A stretch of DNA of 64,000 bases from Flectonema sp. DT1601 (lineage: Eukaryota; Euglenozoa; Diplonemea; Diplonemida; Diplonemidae), in contig OZ025801.1 in assembly GCA_964019425.1 (NCBI GenBank), positions 558,001 to 622,000 on the forward strand. The letters are read 5' to 3'. Below the pieces are notes generated by a model, which saw only the letters and a program-made list of their open reading frames with translations, was not told the origin of the DNA and made no database searches. The translations under genes and the position numbers were made by a program. This document shows, piece after piece, positions 20,214 to 30,399 of this stretch (its first letter is position 1; each line of letters begins with the position of its first letter).

Positions 20214-20312
20214 TTTTTTTTTTTTTTTTTTTTGCATTTTAACAAAAGCATTATTAAGAGCACACATAAACCTCCTTTTAGCTTACTCGGTCTAAGCCGG
20301 TTCACGGTTTTT
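20214..20312 (-). repeat. Family B repeat, copy 3 (short)
   Basis: A T-run is followed by GCATTTTAACAAAAGCATT, the ACACATAAACCTCCTTTTAG block and CCGGTTCACGG. It ends 4 nt before the stop codon of the next gene, so on the minus strand this repeat forms the beginning of that gene's 3' UTR. Confidence 0.75.
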
Positions 20313-20315
20313 AAA

Positions 20316-22493
20316 TTAGTAGACAGCAATGGGAATGGTCTCAGCTGGAGGCAGTCCCGGAGGTCTTGTGAGAACCCACTGCGACATATCCAACTTGTCA
20401 ACATACTTGACTCCAAGTAACTCACCTGTCGTACCTTTAACCACAGCACAGAGCAGGCATATCAGTGATCTGATTGTTCCTTCTTCAGATGCCTCTAACA
20501 GCAGATCAAACTGAGAAGGTATTTTTATTGCAATTTTTAACTTTTCAACTGCTACATATTTTATTAAAGCCACCGGAACGCATCTCACTAATGCAGTTTT
20601 CGCTCCGAGGTATACCGCACGTGGTGTTACTACAAGAGAGCGATATGTTCGTTTTTTGTTGCAGCAAAGAAGGATGTTTGCCCAAACAATTTCAGGATTT
20701 CCTTGTTTATAAAGTGGATGAAAGAACTCTCTAACTGCAGTGTTTAGTTGGCTGTACGAAACGAATGGTAGTCCTGTATCTGCATCGTGATTACTTCGTT
20801 GTGAATTAGATCTTTGAAATGAAATGGGAACTTCTAATAAATCAGAAGCCGATGACGATAGTTGTTGAGGTGATGATTTGTGACTTGGGTGTCTTATCCC
20901 AAGATTGCTTGGTGATTTCGGAGATGGCAACCCATAATTTTTTTTATGATACTCATCGCAAACCCTCAAACTATTATCCGCCGGAGTGTCTGGAGTTCCT
21001 GACAACATTATCCTCAAGTCGGAAGGGTTAATCAGAGCCGGAGGAATGTTTTTTTGTTTCCTGACTGGCTCGACACTCACACCAGAAACAGAATCTTGCA
21101 GTGACCCAACTGACAGAGATGAGTTGTCATTTCTTTCTCTTTCTGAACATACGGAGGCATGACCTGCACACATCAAATCCAGAGTAACATCAACTGCCTT
21201 GGAATCAAGTGAATCACTTGGTATGTCTGGAATTGAATTACAATCACTGTCGCAATTTATTAATATTTCTCCTCCTTCGATATCCGAAAGCTGAGCACAC
21301 GCTGATAAGAAAGATTTGGCTTTCAATTCCGAAGGTGGATCCAACGTATGAAATAATAAGTTATTCCCATCTACTGTTTGGATGCTGCACCAAATTTTTT
21401 TATATATTGAGACTTTTTGAATTTCACAAACAGGTATAATATGAAATACGTTAGTAATGTCCAATGCGTCAACAATATAAAGCTGTAAAGGTGTTAGTAT
21501 AGCAACTGTGGACACTCCTGTTATTCCATTCTGTCTTAGAATGTTACCAACCCAAAGAATCGTCGGACTTTTATATGATGAGAATTGGTGTCTTATGTTT
21601 ATTGGTATTTCTGATTTCAGGATAGGACTATAAGGAGAAACAGGTAGTGTTTGAAGTATAGTTTCAGTACGTGATTGCTCCACTTGGGATACCTTTATGG
21701 GAATCAGTGGAGGAAAGGTAAACCCCGATGACTTGACGAGCCTCCCACGTAGCTGTCTCTTACTAACATGGATTGGTCGAAACATTGCTTCAAAAATCAT
21801 AATCAAACCCACAGTATCTTCTTTTAATATAATATCATACTCGAGCGGTATCCGAAAAAGCAATTCAGTTCCATTCCGGATGACGCATTTTATTTTGTCG
21901 AAACTTATGCATCTAGTAATTTTATTTCCAGAATCTTCAATATTTCCGATGTACATCGCGGTGTCAGTGATGATTAATGTTTTTTTTGAGTAAACAAGAT
22001 CAGTGGAATCATCCCTTCGAGAAATCCATCCCAACCAGAGAATCTGAGGAGTTCCTTTATTATACAAGATTGATAAGGCTGAGCTAAGGTTGTCTGGAAC
22101 TTTATCAGCGGGAAAATTCTGAATGCCGTGATCGGCTATGTATTCACTCGTTTTATACACCCTTAGAAGAGTCTGTAATAATAATGTTATCGACTCTTTC
22201 ACGGGTGTTACGATATATGATTGATTTCTATATGTGATTACTACATTGTGTTGTGAGCCGGTTATTGACGACACATCTGCCAGTTCGATTCTCTGTATGC
22301 ATGTTTTTTCAGAATCAAATAACACAATTTCTTCTTCTGATATTGCTACGTGTTCTGCTCCATTTCCGCCTTCAACGTCAGCTTCACCTGCCCAAACTAA
22401 ATTTCCTTTTATTGTTTTTAATACTTTGAATGGTATATCCCTGAGCTCCACGCAGTCGACAGACTGCGGCAACACCATTTCAGTGATCTGCAT
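20316..22493 (-). CDS. Protein with four tandem PH-like (I-L/V-W-x-G) units
   Basis: A 725-aa protein with no homologue I can name. Four similar ~85-residue segments each open with a hydrophobic-Trp signature: NLVWAGEAD (~31), QILWLGWIS (~150), TILWVGNIL (~315) and EIVWANILL (~610). Each continues with alternating beta-like stretches and ends in a hydrophobic helix (LLLQTLLRVYK, LIMIFEAMF, AKSFLSACAQL, LICLLCAVV). That pattern fits a PH superfold or myosin TH1-like module, suggesting membrane or phosphoinositide binding. Units 3 and 4 are joined by a ~200-residue Ser/Asp-rich linker. The start is the first in-frame Met, and no intron is needed. The fold is inferred from pattern only. Confidence 0.75.
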   Translation of the reverse strand: MQITEMVLPQSVDCVELRDIPFKVLKTIKGNLVWAGEADVEGGNGAEHVAISEEEIVLFDSEKTCIQRIELADVSSITGSQHNVVITYRNQSYIVTPVKESITLLLQTLLRVYKTSEYIADHGIQNFPADKVPDNLSSALSILYNKGTPQILWLGWISRRDDSTDLVYSKKTLIITDTAMYIGNIEDSGNKITRCISFDKIKCVIRNGTELLFRIPLEYDIILKEDTVGLIMIFEAMFRPIHVSKRQLRGRLVKSSGFTFPPLIPIKVSQVEQSRTETILQTLPVSPYSPILKSEIPINIRHQFSSYKSPTILWVGNILRQNGITGVSTVAILTPLQLYIVDALDITNVFHIIPVCEIQKVSIYKKIWCSIQTVDGNNLLFHTLDPPSELKAKSFLSACAQLSDIEGGEILINCDSDCNSIPDIPSDSLDSKAVDVTLDLMCAGHASVCSERERNDNSSLSVGSLQDSVSGVSVEPVRKQKNIPPALINPSDLRIMLSGTPDTPADNSLRVCDEYHKKNYGLPSPKSPSNLGIRHPSHKSSPQQLSSSASDLLEVPISFQRSNSQRSNHDADTGLPFVSYSQLNTAVREFFHPLYKQGNPEIVWANILLCCNKKRTYRSLVVTPRAVYLGAKTALVRCVPVALIKYVAVEKLKIAIKIPSQFDLLLEASEEGTIRSLICLLCAVVKGTTGELLGVKYVDKLDMSQWVLTRPPGLPPAETIPIAVY

Positions 22494-23299
22494 TAGGGCG
22501 ATTGATTACCTTTGTGCTGACATCCATAAGTTGTAATTATTATTATTTTTTATTTTTTTTTTTGTAGTAGTACTGTACAGAAGTAGATTGATAAAAAAAA
22601 AAAAAAAAAAGACTTCGAATGCTCGTTGTAATCGCACCGCTAAAACAGACGTTCATGTTAGTTATTAGCGGGAAAAAAGAAGAAAAAAAAAAAAAAAAAC
22701 TTTTAAAAATTTGTGAGAAAGTCTCACATCCACAGGTTTACAGGTGAATCGAAAGCGATAAACACACGCCTTCAATTCTTACAATAAACGACAAGTGAAA
22801 AGTTTAAACAAAAGTTGCACCTTATGTAAACTATTTCCTTTTGTAGCTTATCCACGGGTACGACTTAGTTTTTAGTTTTAATTAGTTTTCAAAGGCAATA
22901 TAACTCCCTCCAACAATCCAGTCTTTTATCAATTTAAAAAAAATGGGAGAAAAAAAAGTAAGCAAAGCACAGTCTCAAAAGAGGGAGTTTTTATTTTATT
23001 TTTTTTTTTTTGGCCTTTAATTTCTTTTCAAAAAAAAAGAAAAAAAAACATTTGTTCAGTTTTTTAGTTTAGTGGTTTTTTTTTTTTTTTTTTTTTTCCA
23101 AATCCAGTCATTTGTCTCAACATAACAGCAAAAACAAAACAAAAAAAAATGTGGGATCGATCTAGTTGACCAAGAAAAACTCACTACATGTGTTTTTTAC
23201 AATGGGAAAGGCACTAGCAGAAAAGCTCAGCGGTCAAAAAGAAAAACTCATTGTCGTTGAGTTGAATAGCGATACTCCTACTCGAATACGAGTACCGTA
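22494..23299. other. Intergenic DNA, poly-A/T rich
   Basis: No supported gene. Several A and T runs of 10-25 nt are present. Confidence 0.5.
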
Positions 23300-24985
23300 T
23301 CAAGAATTCCCTTTCTTTTTCTTCACTACTTTGGGGCAGTATACTTTAGGATCAATTGCTGAGTGTCGTGATGGGTCTGACCAAAGCTTTGGGTTGATTC
23401 CGATATGCTGTGTTGTGTAGATTTATGATAGTTACTTAAAAAGAAATAACCACAAAAAAAAATAAGATAAACAAAACCATACTTGAAGTAACAACGTAGT
23501 TTGCAATGCAAGAATCTCCTCAAGAGCAGCGTGACCACCATCCCAGAACATTCCAATCTTTCCACGTCTGACAGCTTCTACATCACTTGGGTTTAGTATT
23601 GCTGCGGCGTGTCCTACCCTTGCAATGTGAGAAGCTATCTCCACCATTGAATACCTTTCAGTCAGGACTACAGCATGAGATAGACTGCTTTCAGCTTCCG
23701 TAAAGACTTTGTGAAAAGATTCAAAGTTCCTATCACTTCCGAATGTAGGCAATGATATAATTACAGCCTCAAATGAATATGCGTCTTTCAGCGACAGTTG
23801 TTCTGCCAATGCCTGTGCCCACAATTTAGGAACTTCTGCAAAACCACCTTTAAAGGCACCACATCCTATTGCACATAACACAGGGAAAGAAACATCTCTG
23901 CTTTGCATAACATGAAGAGTATGAGCCCAAACCAATCTCATTGTTTGTAGTAGAGGTTCTGTGTTTAAAGTGTTATCGTCGTTGATAAAACGACTTCGAT
24001 CAACAGCAGAGTATTTTAGATTTATACCAGGAATGGACACTGCCAGATATTTATTTTTACTATTCTTCATCGTTCGATAACTGTTGTCATATACTGAAAG
24101 AATCTCACCTGATACTGCTGTATACTGTGCCTCAGCTTGTTGGGCTTCTGATAATTGTGTTTCACAGAAAGGACCTCGTTTTACCATACCAAATATAGTG
24201 GATAAGGATGCGGATTGCATCAGTGATATTACTGTTGATTTATCAATTGAAAAGTCTCGGATGGTGAAGTTATCTTTTTTTAGTGATTCAACGTTTCCTG
24301 ATAGTGTAATTTTACAACTTGATTCAGATGTTTCTTGTTTATCTCTACCAAGTTGATGAAGGAATACTCTTACCGGTCCACGCATTCGAGTCGCAGCTGT
24401 TTCTAGTGGAATTCTTTCTATTTCACAAATTGCTACGGGAAGAGAATGGATTAGTTGGTTTGCGCTTTCTGATAACAAACCTGAACCTACGATCACTACA
24501 GCTTGAACTGGTGGTTGGGTAAGTGTGTCATCTAAATCCTCGTCTTCTAAAGCGATTATTGTATCTGTACTGAGCTGTAGTCGTTTGACTCCTGGAGGTG
24601 TTTCTCTTATAGTAGACACTGTTGAACCAATCGTAGATGATCTGGATTTTAGTAACATAGAGAGCTTTGGTCTTGGGTCAGGTGATTCACAGACACTTAC
24701 GTCATCAGCTTCACAGTCTTGACGAAGAACTGCTCTTACTTTGTTCTTGTCGTTGTGTCTTCTTTGAATCATTTCATCAATGTAGACTTTGTAGTCTCCG
24801 ACAGTAACGGTTTTTTGTCCTTTTTGATAAGAATTTTCAATCACATTGTTCTCTTTTTCTTTATATAATTTCCAAGCTTCTGGGTCTTCGTCGTCCAGGT
24901 CTTCGTGTTCCTTGAAATACCACATCCCTGATATGCCATCGCCGCTTCGTTTTTGTTTTTCTCCGGGTTTGGATTTCGCTGGCAT
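23300..24985 (-). CDS. WWE-domain protein with C-terminal macro/PARG-like domain (two exons)
   Basis: Exon 1 is 23,483-24,985 (501 codons). A 75-nt intron (23,408-23,482) runs from GTATGG to CAACACAG. Exon 2 is 23,300-23,407 (35 codons plus stop, ending KKKKGNS). Total 536 aa. Residues ~18-85 are a WWE domain (MWYFKEHED, WKLY, VIENSYQKG, YKVYIDEM), a fold that binds poly-ADP-ribose units. The C-terminal ~200 residues (AIGCGAFKGG, FEAVIISLPTFG, ILNPSDVEA, FWDGGHAALEE) recall macro or PARG-like proteins, suggesting an ADP-ribose reader or eraser. That half is only a family-level resemblance. The start is the Met after an A18 run. Exon joining keeps phase 0 and replaces the intronic read-through. 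Confidence 0.8.
23408..23482 (-). other. 75-nt spliceosomal intron in the WWE gene
   Basis: Donor CAA|GTATGG, acceptor CTACACAACACAG|CAT. Splicing preserves phase 0 and leads to a downstream exon with coding-like composition. It is the clearest intron in the window and sets the local consensus of a GTATG donor and an ACACAG acceptor. Confidence 0.8.
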
Positions 24986-25070
24986 TTTTTTTTTTTTTTT
25001 TTGGTTTTTTTTAGATGTTGGTATAGCCAGACGGATTCTGTTTTTTTCTGAATTGACGTTAAAATTTTTT

Positions 25071-25101
<31 letters not shown>

Positions 25102-26073
25102 CTTGCTGAGTTAGTATCCCGCTATCGATCACCTCAACGTGATAATTTATGGATTCCTATGAACAAAAAAAAGAACAAAAAAAAAAAAAACTCTTCAAAA
25201 ATCCGACTACTGCACCTTGCGATTCCCTCACAGTATCGCGTCGTGAGGTGACACTAAAGGGAAAAAGCATTTCCAGCAAAAAAAAATTCTCCCTTCCTTT
25301 TTTTTATTTTTTTATGGCAGTTTTGGGAAAGTCCTACTGTGATCAATATGATGCCAATGAAAAAAAAAAAAATAAATAAATAAATAAATAAAGCTCACCG
25401 ACGGTATTTGCATCGTAAATAAATATAAAAAATAAATTCAAAAAAAAAAAAAAAAAAAAACATAAATTCGTTTTTTAAGCGTTCCATGAAAAACAAAACT
25501 CTAAGTATTATAAAGGACTTGGAAAGATTCAGAACAAAATCGTCTGAGGGAAAAAAAGAAGAAAAAAATTATCCACTCCACGCTGATCGAGGGGAGTGAA
25601 TGCAGACCAAAAGCGTTAAAATAATAATAGTATCACAGTATGAGACTACAAGCGTTAAAGAATTGAATCAGGGGTTGTCATTGTGTTGAATTCGTTTTTA
25701 TTTTTTATTTTTTATTTTGATATCTTTCTCAAACTTCGAAAAACCCCAAAATTTTGGAACAGTTTTTTTTTTTTAAAATAAAAAATAAAAATAAAAACAA
25801 AATCAACTACCATTGACATCTGAGCGTTTGAAGGGAAAAAAAAAGAGAAAAAAAAAGAAGGGAAAAACAGGTGATTCCTACCTTGCCTTGCTAAGGAAAA
25901 AAAAATCGATAGTCGAAAAAAAAAAAAAAAAAAAAAAAAGTTTGTTGCTGCGCAAAAGAGCCAGATAAAAGAATCCAAGACAGCGTACATAAGAAGAATT
26001 AATTCGCAAAAAGTAAGTCTTACGTAGACCATGAGATAGATAAGTTGTTTGTTGTAAAAAAAAGAAAGGTTAG
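24986..26073. other. Intergenic DNA, poly-A/T rich
   Basis: Long T and A runs, among them those at 25,078-25,101 and 25,918-25,940. No gene supported. Frames here are open only because of the homopolymers. Confidence 0.5.
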
Positions 26074-26200
26074 TTTTTTGTGTCACGAAACCGTGAACCG
26101 ACCTTAAACTGATAATAAAGCTAAAGGAGGTTTACGTGTGCTGCCAAACATTCTTTTTTCTTACAATACTTGCTAAATGCAAAAAAAAAAAAAAAAAAAA
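26074..26200 (+). repeat. Family B repeat, copy 4
   Basis: GTGTCACGAAACCGTGAACCG, then AAAGGAGGTTTACGTGTGCT, TTACAATACTTGCTAAATGC and a poly-A tail. It lacks the left extension found at 15.26 kb. Confidence 0.85.
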
Positions 26201-26551
26201 CTAATTAAAAAAAATGAGAAATCTCCAACCATTTCTCAAAACATATGTAAGTTCGAATCCCTGTCAATGATATTTCTTTTCACAAATATAATATGCTCCA
26301 CTCGAAAAAAATAAAAAAAATAAAATCGGGGAACATATAAATCAAATGCAACTAAGACTGTCGTATAAACAAAGAGATGCATTCCACACCAGAAGGGAAT
26401 GCATAACTTACTACTACTGATAGTCATTAAAGTACCCGACTAAGACAGAAAGTCATCCAATCAAAATAATTCATTCCACGCTAGTGGGGAATAGATTACC
26501 CTGATTGCCTTTCGTCACAATATCATGAATGGACTTCAATCAAAGGAATAA
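26201..26551. other. Intergenic DNA downstream of the ZIP gene
   Basis: Contains an isolated B-box-like AAGTTCGAATCCC near 26,250 without a tRNA fold. Otherwise nothing is recognised. Confidence 0.5.
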
Positions 26552-27642
26552 TCAGACGAAAATTGCAAGAAGTGACATCCCAGAAAATCCCATCAAACAT
26601 GCAAAAAACTTAGTCTTAATACGAGCTCCTACCATTTCCTCAGGCAGTAATTCCATTAGGGAAATGTACATAAAGGTTCCGGAACCTACTGCTTGACAAA
26701 CTGCTGCGACTAAGTCAACTGAGCTCATCGCTAGAAAGTTTGATATAATAACACCCAACAGAGCACCAGCTGGAGTCATAAATGCGAAGAATAAGGCATA
26801 GGTAACGATTGTCTTTGAGGGTACCTTTGATTTAACGAAGGCAACTCCAAGAGAGAATGCAGCTAAAAACTTGTGAGACAATATAGCGACAGCCATCGCC
26901 GCAATCGATCCTTCTCTTTGAGCTGTTCCCAATGCGATTCCTTCGACGATGCTGTGAAATGAAAGTACGCAAAGAAGAATGATTGCAACCCAAAGACCTG
27001 ATTCTCTCTCACTGTATGAGAGGTCACAAGGATCTTCACTGTCAGCTCTCGGGTCTTGTTGGATATGATGTTTCGCAAAGGTTAACCCTGACTCCAATCC
27101 TTCTCTAAACGACCTAGAATTGTAAGACACGTGATGATGATGTTGTTTAACATTACAGCTTTTATGTGATGAAGAAAGCTCTGACTCCCAAACACCTGGT
27201 TCTTCAATTGGGGAATCTGTTGGTGAACACGGATCGGAGTTACCTCCACGAACACCATGAACACCATGACAGTTGTTTGAAGGGGAGTGAGTCACTCCGA
27301 GTTTACCTATGATTGCTTCGTGAGGCCCAACAACAACTTTTTCAAAGAATAAAACAAACATTAATCCGGTACAACAGAGTAGATTCGCAATCGGGAACTC
27401 CATATAAAGTGAAAGAGTACCAGCAGAGTCAGGTAACAAGTGACAGAATGCCACTGACAAGATCACTCCCGCAGCCGCACAACTTGCTATAGATAGAGTC
27501 ACTTTATTAGCAGCGAATCGTATTGGAAATAACACTCCAAAAAATCCTGTTATCAATATCAATACGATTATGACACCTTTTAAATGATTTTCCAATTCCA
27601 TTCCAACTACAGCAACTCCCAAAGCAGCAGAGTCATATGCCG

Positions 27643-27646
<4 letters not shown>
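26552..27646 (-). CDS. ZIP-family (SLC39-like) divalent metal transporter
   Basis: A 364-aa membrane protein that would import Zn2+ or Fe2+ into the cytosol. About eight hydrophobic segments are visible. Between segments 3 and 4 is a long hydrophilic loop with His clusters (NCHGVHG, VKQHHHHVS), typical metal-sensing or metal-delivery loops. The signature transmembrane pair is conserved: HSIVEGIALG and SHKFLAAFSLG supply the metal-binding His/Glu residues. Length matches plant and protist ZIP-I members. The start Met directly follows an A-run of about 26 nt on the minus strand. No intron is required. Confidence 0.93.
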
Positions 27647-27676
<30 letters not shown>

Positions 27677-27908
27677 CTAAGGACTATAACACAAAAACCA
27701 TATGATGCTTAATTTAGACTTTTCAGAAGTAAACTTATCAGGGGTTTCAAAAAGCCTCATGGGGCTGGTGGTAAACATCTCTAAAAGGGAATGTGTGTCA
27801 TACCTGCAAACAATAAAACCAAATTAATAATTACAAGAAAGATAATAACATAAAAATAAAACACGGCGTGGGTAAAGAGTTAAGTTACACTAAAATTTAT
27901 TTTACTTA

Positions 27909-27942
<34 letters not shown>

Positions 27943-28389
27943 CCTTTCCATCTTATTTTTTTTCTTTTTTTTTTTTTTTTTTTCAGTTTGTCGATATAAG
28001 GTTATTCTGTAACCTAGTTGCCTTCTCTATTGCGACTCGATTTAACAAAAAGCATTATCGTGTCAACAAAAAGCTGCTACCACACCGGTGTTTGGCAACA
28101 ATTACTTAGTTTTTAGAGGTGAACAGGAAAAAAAAAGCAAGAAAAGATGAACCTGTTCACCACACTATGTGTCTCGCTCTAACTATTTAAAAAGGGAATA
28201 ACATAACACCACGGACGGGGAAAAGGGCCATTCGGGAGGTGCCATAACGCCAACCATAAAGCGACGGAGGGCATTCAATCTAATCGGTTCTTTACTTCTC
28301 TAATGGTAACGCCTTCTTCAGTCATGACCTGTGGTGGGGTTTTTTTTTTTTTTTTTTTTTTTTCGTTTATACTTGTTCCTCTTTTTAAT
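27647..28389. other. Intergenic DNA between ZIP and proteasome genes
   Basis: T runs of 20-30 nt near 27,911-27,942 and 27,965-27,983. No gene supported. Confidence 0.5.
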
Positions 28390-29349
28390 TTAAGTTTTCA
28401 CCATGCTTCGTATGGGTGTGTTCTCCGAAAACTCAACACCCATCTGCAGTCTCCGAGTCATCGCACGAGATACGCAGCCCAGCAAAAAGTAGATAGTTGC
28501 TTTTGGGCCTCCAAAAAACTGCTGAGTGCCTCAAACTTTGCAAATGTGACCTTCATTGTGACTACTTCTCCCTTTAGTTTCACCAACGAGAAAACGGGAG
28601 AAAACACGGAGGACAAAACAGAACGAATTGTCGGCTCAGTTATATTTCCTTCCATTCAAAAAAAGTGTGGATGTAAAGAACAAAAAAAAAAAAAAAAAAG
28701 AAAAAAAGGATAACGCCGCCCACAATCTTTTTTTCACTCGTAAAAAAAAACCTAGTTTTTCAATTACAAAAAAAATAAAAAATCATACAGCTACAGAACA
28801 CCCCCAACCAGCAAGACAGTCACGGTCAAGTCCAGCCAACATCGCCTGAGCGGTAACATGAAAGAGATCGTCGGGTTGCAAGTTAGGTTGAAAGAGTGAT
28901 TCCGCAACACCGATAAGTGTTTCTGCAGTGGTTCCAGAGGCTCCGATTTCAGTTGCCTCCGAAAGTGCTCCTATACCATCCATGGTAACGAGATATGGAT
29001 CACCATTTTCTTTTAAACCTCCAACTAGTGGCTGTACCATGTACCCCCCAAACCTTTTTCCGTACAACATGTTCGATATCATACAAGCTGCAGCCTCTAC
29101 CGGCATATCTCTTTCTTCTCTAAGTTTAAATAATTTCATACGAAATTGGATTCTCGCCAGTAATGTTTTATTGTCAGTGTCTAAACCAGCCAGTCCAACG
29201 AAAACCTTTGGCCCAATTCTGTGAAATTTTACGTTTTTTTTGGAAATTGAATTTGACTGAGATCCCAATCGGTGATCACTGCAGAACGAGATGCATTTTT
29301 CACCCAAGACTGACAATACAGCACCACCCGAGTACTCCGCTATACCCAT
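28390..29349 (-). CDS. PSMB3: 20S proteasome subunit beta type-3 (two exons)
   Basis: This is a non-catalytic beta-ring subunit of the 20S core. MGIAEYSGGAVLSVLG matches the family start, and conserved blocks include SDHRLG, VFVGLAGLDTDN, YGKRFGGYMVQPLVGGL and AMLAGLDRDCLAGWGC. The N-terminal Thr is absent, as is usual for beta-3. The exon 1 frame runs to a stop at 28,783, about 18 residues short of the family length. Splicing GCT|GTATGA (28,789/28,788) to CTGCAG|ATG (28,444/28,443) adds MGVEFSENTPIRSMVKT and gives 204 aa, close to the usual 205. The acceptor lacks a pyrimidine tract, so exon 2 is tentative. The subunit identity is secure. Confidence 0.9.
28444..28788 (-). other. Probable 345-nt intron in the proteasome beta-3 gene
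   Basis: The GTATGA donor resembles the GTATGG donors at 23,482 and 63,497. The acceptor is ACTGCAG. The reason for proposing it is that it restores the C-terminal strand and normal length of the beta-3 subunit, in phase 0. Confidence 0.5.
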
Positions 29350-30368
29350 ATTGCTTTTTTGGTAAACCCTTTTTTTTGTAATTAGTAATTTTGATGAAGT
29401 TAAACATTTCATGGAACAAAAACAACAAGGAATCTTCAATGGGAACATTCACAATTCATATTGAGTTTCATTTCCTGTGATAGATTGAAAAATAATTTTA
29501 AGAAAAATAACAATTTTTTTTTTTTTTTTTTTTTTTTTTTGATAAAAATAATTTTGCTCAACAAGAAGAAGAAAAAGAAAGAAGAAAAAAAAAGAGAAAA
29601 AAAAAAAAAAAACCAGTCGCACAAAAGCAACCTGAGTACTTACAAGTACGCAGGCGGGTAATGAGTTGCTGGTCTTTTTGGGGGTAAAATGAAGGACCGG
29701 ATAAAAAGGAAGAAAGGAAGCCGCAAAAGAAAAAAAAGAGAAAAAGAAACAACGTATCAGAGAGAAGGTAAACCGGGAAATTAAGTGTACGCTGGTACTC
29801 CTTACTACGAAAAAAAAAAAGAAAGGGGAAAAAAAAAACAGTAATACCGCATTTATAACCAACAGAGTACCAGGGGAAAATATCTACCTGAAGCACTTAT
29901 TGCCGAATAAAAAAACCACAGCAACAGTGATTTTATTACAGTTTCCCCTTCGCTCAATTTTTTTTTTTCTTTCTTTTTAAAAAAGTAAAACTTTTTGTTG
30001 TCTCAAGGGTCACAACCATACTCAATCTGCGATCGAAACACAGAATGGGAAATGACAACACATTTTTTTATTTTTTTTCTCTCTTTTTTTTTTTTTTTTT
30101 TTTGTTGTTCTTCAACGAAATAGTTAATAAGGGGGAAAAAAAAAGAAGAAAAAAAACAGAACCATAAAAACGTAGTAACGTACACGTCATTTTCCCGAAT
30201 TACTTACCTTCACAAGGGGGTTGAGAGGGGAAAGGGGAAAAAAGAAAAAAGAAAAAAGAAGAAGAACGATTTTTTAAAAAAAAATAGAACAGGAAAATAA
30301 GAATAAGTAAAAAAAAACTGGTGAATAAGATTAAACGCTTGTGGCACATACTGAAGTGTGCCTCAACG

Positions 30369-30399
<31 letters not shown>

